DNA from: JANQTF01 sp036835375
GTDB lineage: Bacteria; Bacteroidota; Bacteroidia; J057
Length of the DNA stretch: 11,111 nucleotides
Direction: 5' to 3'
NCBI GenBank assembly: GCA_036835375.1
Contig: DAITMB010000151.1
Span: forward strand, 1-11,111
Shown: in pieces, positions 5,968 to 11,111 of the stretch
How the letters are laid out: each line of letters opens with the position of its first letter
How positions within the stretch are numbered: the stretch's first letter is position 1
Notes under the pieces: model-generated
The model's input: the letters and a program-made list of their open reading frames with translations, nothing else
The model's database searches: none
Told to the model about the DNA's origin: nothing
Made by a program: the position numbers and the translations under genes

Positions 5968-8900
5968 ATGCCGATGTTTTCCAGAAAAGTCTCTTGGTTC
6001 TTTCTTCCGCTCTTGATCATTCTCAGCGCTCAGATTTCACTAGATCAGATCCCCCAACAACCGCTCGGAAATTCAGCCGGGCTACTCAAGCAAGCCCGTG
6101 ACCAGTGGGCCAAAGGCTATTTTGAGGAAGCGTATCACCTGGGCCGAAAGGCTCAATCCCTCGCTGCTGTGGAGCGAGACTCTGTCACCCTGCTGGCTGC
6201 TATGCGTCAGGCAGGCAAATATTTTGCGCGAAATGGCTTCTTGGACGAGGCGGAAGCGACCCTCGACAGCCTCATTGCACGGGCTGACTGGGTCGGAGAC
6301 ACGCACCCCGAAATTTTTCTCGCTAAAGGAGAACGAGCAGGTTTGGAAGCGTATCGGGGCAATTTTGAGCGCTCTGTAGCAATGCATCAGGCCCTCGTCC
6401 AGGACTGCAACGCCCTCGCGCCTGAAGACACCATTCGCCCCTTGATCTACCAATGGACAGGCCAGGCTTTTGGCTATGTAGAAGCCTATGACTCGGCTCT
6501 GTTTTACTGCCACAAAGCCTTGGAAATCTTCCAGGAGCTGTATCCTCAGGGGAAAGTGGACATCGCTTATATCGAAAATGCGCTCGGTGTCTTGTACTCA
6601 GAAGTTGACCAAATCGAAACTTCCATCCAGCACTATGAGCGAGCATCGGCCATGTTGGATCGCTTTCTACGGCCCGGACATAGCCATGTGATCCAAGTTC
6701 GCAGCAACGCCGCTGTGCTCTACCAGTCCTTGGGCCTTCCCTGGAAAGCTCTGGAACTGTATCGCATTAATTTGACCTACCTCGACAGCCTCAAACCTGC
6801 CGTTCAATACGCTACCCTTTTCAATTATGCCAGCACCTTGATCATGGTGGGCGACTACCACGAATCGCTCCGCTACCTCGATCAAGCCGAAGCTTTGTTC
6901 ATCGCTCAGCCCGGGCTGCGTCCTGACGGGATCAGTCGAATCTATTATGCCCGTAGTTCGGCCAACCAATCGCTGGGAAAGTACGAGTCAGCGATTGAAT
7001 ATATCAACGTCGTCATTCAAAATGATCTCGAACTGTTTGGCCCCACTCATTCAGGCCTGGTTTTGGACTATATGCGAAAAGGCACCATCTATGAGCAAAT
7101 GGGCAACTATGAGGCGGCTGCCTCGGCCATGGAGGAAGCCCTGCGTGCGGCCCAACTGAGTCTGGAACCTCACTCCATGCGCATCGGATGGGTGTGGGAA
7201 TCGATGGGGCGAATTCAACGATTGCTCGGTAGGCCAGCCCTGGCGCTGAAGCATTTTGCCAAGGCCGAAGAGATTTACCACCTCGCCCACATGGAGTGGA
7301 ATCTCACAGATACCTATCGAGAGATGGCCGAAGCCTGGCAGCATCTCGGCAATCCGGATTCTACCCTCGCTTATCTTCAGAAAGCGTGGACCAATGCCTC
7401 GCCTGATCTGCCTTTTCAAGCCGCACCCAATGCGCAAATTTTCGCGCAATGGACCAATACCCAGCTCCCATCGCTCCTTAAATATCAGGGAGAGATTATG
7501 GACTGGCGCTACGAACAAACCTCAGATCCCAACTTCCTGCGAGCAGCGCTGGCTTGCTACGAGGCTTTCATCGCTGTGACCGACAGCCAGCGGCATTTCT
7601 ACGAAGCCGGGGAATCTCAGCAAGTCAAGGTCAATGCCCAACGGCCCGTGATAGAGCGGGCACTGGCACGGGCGCATGAGCTGTATCTGCTCGAACAGGA
7701 TCCTGACTACCTCCACTTTGCCTTTGCGATGGTAGAGCAGGGCAAATCCAGCAATCTACGCGATCACTTGCGTGGCATCCAGGCGATGCAGTTTGCCGGC
7801 GTTCCGGATTCGCTGACCGCGAAGGAGCATTATTTCAGGCAACGCCTCGCAGCCATCGAAGCGAAACGATTAGAAAAACCTGTGGACAACACGGAGTCCA
7901 ACCGACTTCAGCAGGACTACTTTGAGTTGTATCAAGCCTATCGGATGTTTCTTCAGGAAATGGAACATGATCACCCTCGCTATTATCAACTCAAATATCC
8001 AGTTCCCCTGCATGTCGAAGCGATTTCTCAAAGATTGGCACCACAGCAGGCCCTTTACAGCTATTTTTGGGGGCAGCATGAGATTTTCCTCTTTCGAATA
8101 TTTCAAGATGAATGGCAGTTTGAACGCATCCCGCGAGACAGCATCTTGAATGCGGAGGTCGATGCCTGGCTTGCTTTTCTTGCAGAACCTGCTCCCCTCG
8201 ACGGGGAAGCGACCATGGCGATGGCCGAAATTGGTACTCGCCTGGCGCAAGTGCTTTTACCGGGACTTACTTCGCAGATGGAGCAACTGTTGCTGATTCC
8301 CGACGGCCCTTTGGGCTACCTGCCTTTTGAAAGTTTGCTAAATACCCGCGCGACCTCTCCAGCCTTTCGAAGCTGGCCATTTTTGGTTCAATCTCACGCG
8401 ATCACCTACGCGAGTGCGGCTGAGCTTTGGCTTCAATCTTCCTTAGCACAAAGCCTCACTCCAGCGAGCTACCTCGGATTTGCGCCCGACTTTGGCACGC
8501 ACACCCCAGTGGAAACCCGAGATGCGCTTCGTCCTTTGCGGTACAATCGGGAAGAAGTGGAGCAAGTCGCCCGACTTCTTGGTGGACGGGCGCTTCTCGG
8601 CTCTGATGCCCGAGAAGCTGAAGTGAAGAATCTAGGGCATGAGCCCCACATTCTTCACTTCGCTACCCATGCGTTGGCCGACGAGACCCAACTCATGCAG
8701 TCGCGCCTGTATTTCGAGCCCGACACGAAGATCTTAGGTGATGACGATGGCATCCTCCATGCCTGGGAAATCTATGCCCTTCAGCTCTCTAGTCCACTCA
8801 CAGTTCTGAGCGCTTGCCAGACAGGAAAAGGGCCTTTGTTGCAGGGCGAAGGCGTGATGAGTCTGGCGAGGGCCTTCCAATACGGAGGAAGCCGCAATGT

Positions 8901-9240
8901 CCTTGCGAGTAGGTGGCAAGCCGATGATCATGCGGGGGCTACGCTCACCCAGGGGTTTTTTGAAGAATTGGCCGCTGGGAATTCCGCTTCGGAGGCTTTG
9001 AAGATCGCGCGGGTCCACTGGCTTGAGCGCACAGACAATTACCACTGCCATCCCTATTTTTGGGCGGGGTATGCACTGATCGGGGATGGCAAGCCAATTC
9101 AAATCAAACAACCACTTGGAAAGAGATTTTGGATGCTTTTGGTTGGGGGGATCCTACTGGTTTTGCCGCTGAGCTACTGGCTTTATCGACGCAAATCAAC
9201 CAGTAAAGCACTTCCGTATTCGTCTCAACGGCCAGCGTAG
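5968..9240 (+). CDS. Exported TPR-CHAT protein, caspase-like cysteine protease domain, membrane anchored
   Basis: This encodes a 1090-residue protein. An in-frame stop at 5941 limits the start to ATG 5968 or the second ATG at 5974. Residues about 9-22 form a hydrophobic export signal or anchor. Residues 36-475 carry about ten tetratricopeptide repeats (for example around 150-190 and 205-240, the last at about 449-475), a protein-binding scaffold. Residues 480-690 are helical. The CHAT domain covers about 690-1047. It includes P-D-G-P-L-G-Y-L-P-F-E (778-788), the catalytic His in H-F-A-T-H901, the catalytic Cys in L-S-A-C950-Q-T-G, and the closing H-P-Y-F-W-A-G-Y. CHAT domains are caspase-like (clan CD) proteases. 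Both dyad residues are present, so an active enzyme is expected. A second membrane helix lies at about 1054-1073, followed by a basic tail (Y-R-R-K), which predicts an inner-membrane protein with TPR and CHAT in the periplasm. No gasdermin, CRISPR or other known CHAT partner gene is adjacent. Substrate and trigger are unknown. It converges on the next gene with 15 bp between stops. Confidence 0.92.
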   Translation: MPMFSRKVSWFFLPLLIILSAQISLDQIPQQPLGNSAGLLKQARDQWAKGYFEEAYHLGRKAQSLAAVERDSVTLLAAMRQAGKYFARNGFLDEAEATLDSLIARADWVGDTHPEIFLAKGERAGLEAYRGNFERSVAMHQALVQDCNALAPEDTIRPLIYQWTGQAFGYVEAYDSALFYCHKALEIFQELYPQGKVDIAYIENALGVLYSEVDQIETSIQHYERASAMLDRFLRPGHSHVIQVRSNAAVLYQSLGLPWKALELYRINLTYLDSLKPAVQYATLFNYASTLIMVGDYHESLRYLDQAEALFIAQPGLRPDGISRIYYARSSANQSLGKYESAIEYINVVIQNDLELFGPTHSGLVLDYMRKGTIYEQMGNYEAAASAMEEALRAAQLSLEPHSMRIGWVWESMGRIQRLLGRPALALKHFAKAEEIYHLAHMEWNLTDTYREMAEAWQHLGNPDSTLAYLQKAWTNASPDLPFQAAPNAQIFAQWTNTQLPSLLKYQGEIMDWRYEQTSDPNFLRAALACYEAFIAVTDSQRHFYEAGESQQVKVNAQRPVIERALARAHELYLLEQDPDYLHFAFAMVEQGKSSNLRDHLRGIQAMQFAGVPDSLTAKEHYFRQRLAAIEAKRLEKPVDNTESNRLQQDYFELYQAYRMFLQEMEHDHPRYYQLKYPVPLHVEAISQRLAPQQALYSYFWGQHEIFLFRIFQDEWQFERIPRDSILNAEVDAWLAFLAEPAPLDGEATMAMAEIGTRLAQVLLPGLTSQMEQLLLIPDGPLGYLPFESLLNTRATSPAFRSWPFLVQSHAITYASAAELWLQSSLAQSLTPASYLGFAPDFGTHTPVETRDALRPLRYNREEVEQVARLLGGRALLGSDAREAEVKNLGHEPHILHFATHALADETQLMQSRLYFEPDTKILGDDDGILHAWEIYALQLSSPLTVLSACQTGKGPLLQGEGVMSLARAFQYGGSRNVLASRWQADDHAGATLTQGFFEELAAGNSASEALKIARVHWLERTDNYHCHPYFWAGYALIGDGKPIQIKQPLGKRFWMLLVGGILLVLPLSYWLYRRKSTSKALPYSSQRPA

Positions 9241-9255
9241 CGTCTGATCGACCAT

Positions 9256-9570
9256 TTATCTGGCACAGTTCACGCAATACAAACTTTCGGGCCGAACCAA
9301 AATTCTGCCAATAGGAATATCCTTTTTGCATTTGAGGCAGATCCCAAAATCTTTGGTTCCATACAAGGAGAGAACTCGCTGGAGGTTTTTGAGTTTGTCT
9401 TCGGCTTGTCGCAGCGATGCTTCCGTCACGCTCTGGTTGTTGATTGCATCCATTCTAGAGATGCGCCCTACCCCATCTGGAGAAACAGGTTTGGTCATTT
9501 CCTTGTACTCTTCGATCAATTGCTCGGTCTTGGTGATTTCGTTGAGGATTTTTTCTTTCAAATCTTCCAT
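9256..9570 (-). CDS. DksA/TraR-type C4 zinc-finger protein
   Basis: This is a 104-residue cytoplasmic protein, shorter than E. coli DksA (151). An N-terminal coiled coil is built from helix 2-27 and helix 45-70, joined by a tip loop (28-44) with G-R-I-S-R-M-D41-A. A C-terminal zinc finger follows, C78-x2-C81 and C99-x2-C102, with the D-F-G-I-C-x-x-C and P-I-G-R signatures of the family. DksA-like proteins enter the RNA polymerase secondary channel and modulate initiation, usually with ppGpp. The tip here keeps only one acidic residue by my alignment, where DksA has two, so polymerase effects may differ; I recall the same R-M-D-A form in other Bacteroidota. It lies between the convergent TPR-CHAT gene and the desaturase. 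The desaturase is upstream on the same strand, but a strong terminator intervenes, so it is probably transcribed on its own. Confidence 0.88.
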   Translation of the reverse strand: MEDLKEKILNEITKTEQLIEEYKEMTKPVSPDGVGRISRMDAINNQSVTEASLRQAEDKLKNLQRVLSLYGTKDFGICLKCKKDIPIGRILVRPESLYCVNCAR

Positions 9571-9696
9571 CGCACGGGGATTAATGTCGATAAACGGGCT
9601 GCTGTGCGCTAAAGAACGCGAAGTTGGCTATGTAATCCCAATTATTCCCCTTTTTAGATATTGGACCGGACACCTGGTATCTACCTTTCAAAACGA

Positions 9697-9734
9697 GAGG
9701 GCGAAGAGCCGCTTGATTGCTGCTCTTCGCCCTC
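9697..9734 (-). terminator. Strong hairpin terminator after the desaturase gene
   Basis: GAGGGCGAAGAGC (9697-9709) is perfectly inverted at 9722-9734, a 13-bp stem around a 12-base loop. On the minus strand it is followed by TCGTTTTGAAA, giving a short T-tract, and it lies about 40 bp past the desaturase stop. It therefore separates the desaturase from the downstream zinc-finger gene. On the plus strand the flank is not T-rich. Confidence 0.8.
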
Positions 9735-9772
9735 ATTAACATTTCAGACCGACGGACCCTTTGATAGATTCC

Positions 9773-10918
9773 TTATGCCACGGAAGAGGTACGTCCGAGT
9801 TCGCGAAGCATCTGCGCGTGCATTTTTAGCGCATGAAGGAAGTTTCCTTGGACGTGGTAGGGCAGACCATATTCTTCTGCCGTGCTGCGCACGATTTTGG
9901 AGATTTTCCGATAATGGACGTGGCAAATGTTTGGGAACAAATGGTGCTCAATCTGGAAGTTGAGTCCACCTACATACCAAGAAAAAATCTTGCTTTTCTG
10001 AGAAAAATTCGTGGTCGTGAGGAGTTGGTGAACCGCCCAGTGAGACTCAATTTGGAGGTTTTCGTCAGCTACCGGAAACTCCGAGCTCGGCATGACATGC
10101 GCCAACTGGAAGACTGAAGCCAAAGTGAATCCTGCTACCAAGTGCATGGAGATAAACCCAACCACAGTCAGCCACCAGACCGAAGGAGCGATCGCCAACG
10201 GTAGGACCAGCATGTAGCTATAATAAGCGACCTTGATTCCAATCAATTTGAGAAGCAGTTCGCGATATTTTTCTTTAGGATTCTTGCCCAGCAGACCATT
10301 TTCTCTGTAGCGAGCGAGTTGCTTGAAATCTTTGGTGGTGATCCAAAAAATGGTCATCAGACTGTACACGAACCACGCATAAACGTGCTGTGCTCTGTGA
10401 TGCTTCAGCAAAGGCTGCTCAGGATGCAGACGGAGCACAGGTCCGGGCGCTACATCTTCGTCGTGGCCATCAATGTTGGTGAAGGAATGGTGGAGACGAT
10501 TGTGCTGAATTTTCCAGTTGGCTGTGAAGCCGCCAAGGAAATTAATGAGGTACCCGAGAAATCGATTGACAGTTTTATTGGGAGAATATGCCCCGTGGTT
10601 GGCATCATGCATCACACTCATTCCAATCCCAGCCATTGCTATGCCCATCACGAGCCACAGACCATAGACCAGCCAGCCCATGCTGACTACTCCGCTGAGG
10701 ATCAAGCCATAAGGCACGAGCAGAAGACTGAGCATGAAGATGGTCTTGATCACCATCTCTGAGTTACCATAAGTGGATATCTGTTGCTCCTCAAAGTAAT
10801 TTTTTACTCGCTCGCGGAGCTGGGGCAGGAACTCGGTCGCGCCCTTCGTAGCAAATTTGACAGGCTGATAAATCATACGTTGGTGATAGACGGAAAAGCT
10901 TGTGAGTTGATTCGACAT
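9773..10918 (-). CDS. Membrane fatty acid desaturase, front-end (delta-6-like) type
   Basis: This encodes a 381-residue integral membrane di-iron enzyme that introduces a cis double bond into an acyl chain using O2 and electrons from a ferredoxin or cytochrome partner. All three histidine boxes are present: H104-D-A-N-H108, H139-N-R-L-H-H144 and Q322-I-E-H-H326. The Gln opening the third box is typical of front-end (delta-5/delta-6, linoleoyl-CoA-like) desaturases. Membrane segments are visible at about 57-79, 81-101 and roughly 225-275. Unlike eukaryotic front-end enzymes it has no N-terminal cytochrome b5 domain, as usual in bacteria. The start at 10918 is preceded by AGGA four bases upstream; an in-frame Met at residue 15 is less likely. 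The gene has its own terminator and seems monocistronic. Membrane-fluidity adjustment is the likely role. Regiospecificity cannot be read from sequence alone. Confidence 0.93.
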   Translation of the reverse strand: MSNQLTSFSVYHQRMIYQPVKFATKGATEFLPQLRERVKNYFEEQQISTYGNSEMVIKTIFMLSLLLVPYGLILSGVVSMGWLVYGLWLVMGIAMAGIGMSVMHDANHGAYSPNKTVNRFLGYLINFLGGFTANWKIQHNRLHHSFTNIDGHDEDVAPGPVLRLHPEQPLLKHHRAQHVYAWFVYSLMTIFWITTKDFKQLARYRENGLLGKNPKEKYRELLLKLIGIKVAYYSYMLVLPLAIAPSVWWLTVVGFISMHLVAGFTLASVFQLAHVMPSSEFPVADENLQIESHWAVHQLLTTTNFSQKSKIFSWYVGGLNFQIEHHLFPNICHVHYRKISKIVRSTAEEYGLPYHVQGNFLHALKMHAQMLRELGRTSSVA

Positions 10919-10931
10919 TGCGTCCTGAATA

Positions 10932-10939
10932 CAAATGTA
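10932..10939 (-). promoter_or_regulatory. Possible minus-7 promoter element of the desaturase gene
   Basis: The minus strand reads TACATTTG, a perfect match to the Bacteroidota TAnnTTTG element, 13 bases before the ATG. No TTG lies about 19 bases further upstream, and the implied leader would be only a few bases long, so this may be chance. Confidence 0.3.
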
Positions 10940-11019
10940 GCGTGATTTTCGTAAACGGTGGTTTTTTCATATCACTTTTTTCATATATGTCTATCAATTT
11001 CCGCATTTATTCGACCCTC

Positions 11020-11065
11020 CGCCTTGGAGAGCCTCCGCCTTCGAGGGCCTCGCCTTCGAGGGCCT
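11020..11065. repeat. 15-bp tandem repeat (three units)
   Basis: CGCCTTCGAGGGCCT occurs twice without a gap at 11036-11050 and 11051-11065. A diverged first unit (13 of 15 positions) lies at 11020-11034, one base before them. The unit contains a near-palindrome. It lies upstream of the desaturase at the window edge and probably belongs to a larger repeat cluster that continues beyond it. Confidence 0.75.
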
Positions 11066-11068
11066 CAG

Positions 11069-11092
11069 GCATCGGCATCGGCATCGGCATCC
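11069..11092. repeat. 6-bp tandem repeat (GCATCG x3 plus one variant)
   Basis: There are three perfect GCATCG units at 11069-11086 and a fourth with one change (GCATCC, 11087-11092), directly after the 15-bp array. Both unit lengths are multiples of three, and the minus strand is open through both arrays from the window edge to a TAA at 11007-11009. A repetitive protein C-terminus entering from the right therefore cannot be excluded, though GC-rich repeats are often open by chance. Confidence 0.75.
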
Positions 11093-11111
11093 AACATCCG
11101 GAGGCTGAGGC

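Noticed and set aside
5868..6101. 77-codon open frame overlapping the start of the TPR-CHAT gene
   Set aside because: It lies in a different frame, has no recognisable features, and overlaps a well-supported coding start.
5968..9240. CRISPR-associated (gRAMP-type) or gasdermin-linked role for the CHAT protein
   Set aside because: No CRISPR repeats, Cas genes or gasdermin-like gene are present in the window, and the protein appears exported.
10791..11006. 71-codon open frame on the minus strand upstream of the desaturase
   Set aside because: It overlaps the desaturase N-terminus in another frame and has no features of a real protein.

Overview
The window looks like ordinary chromosome from a member of the Bacteroidota, most likely a marine or Saprospira/Lewinella-like lineage. 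This rests on several things. There is a PorT-type outer-membrane beta-barrel with a start lacking a Shine-Dalgarno. There is a short DksA/TraR-type zinc finger of the form I associate with this phylum. There is a sulfatase with HEAT repeats and an exported TPR-CHAT protein. Some promoter-like sites fit the phylum's TTG-N19-TAnnTTTG pattern, and the spacers carry purine-rich or GC-rich simple repeats. No rRNA, tRNA, CRISPR array, insertion sequence or integrase is visible.

Left block (1-1406): a two-gene leftward operon. A small all-helical protein of unknown function (618-1004) is followed by an HNH endonuclease (184-618). Stop and start overlap as TAATG, so the two are probably translated in coupled fashion. 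I recognise the pair as one that recurs, especially in cyanobacteria, without a known job. A 400-bp spacer with a plausible promoter separates it from a rightward secreted lipoprotein of unknown function (1407-2501).

Middle block (2501-5967): the lipoprotein is followed immediately by a purine-rich repeat tract with two near-identical 32-bp copies around 7-bp tandem repeats, then a terminator-like hairpin. An exported type I sulfatase of the heparan N-sulfatase-like group (2779-4674) runs leftward. It is divergent from an outer-membrane beta-barrel protein (4985-5671); their shared 310-bp spacer holds several dyads close to the sulfatase start.

Right block (5968-11111): a 1090-residue protein with an N-terminal signal or anchor segment, about ten TPRs, a CHAT protease domain with an intact His/Cys dyad, and a C-terminal membrane helix. 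It converges on a small DksA/TraR-like regulator (9256-9570). Upstream of that is a front-end type fatty acid desaturase (9773-10918), also leftward, with a strong hairpin terminator. The right edge is a cluster of 15-bp and 6-bp tandem repeats.

The genes do not form one pathway. The points most worth following are the HNH/helical pair and the exported CHAT protein. I saw nothing that amounts to a clear new multi-gene system.
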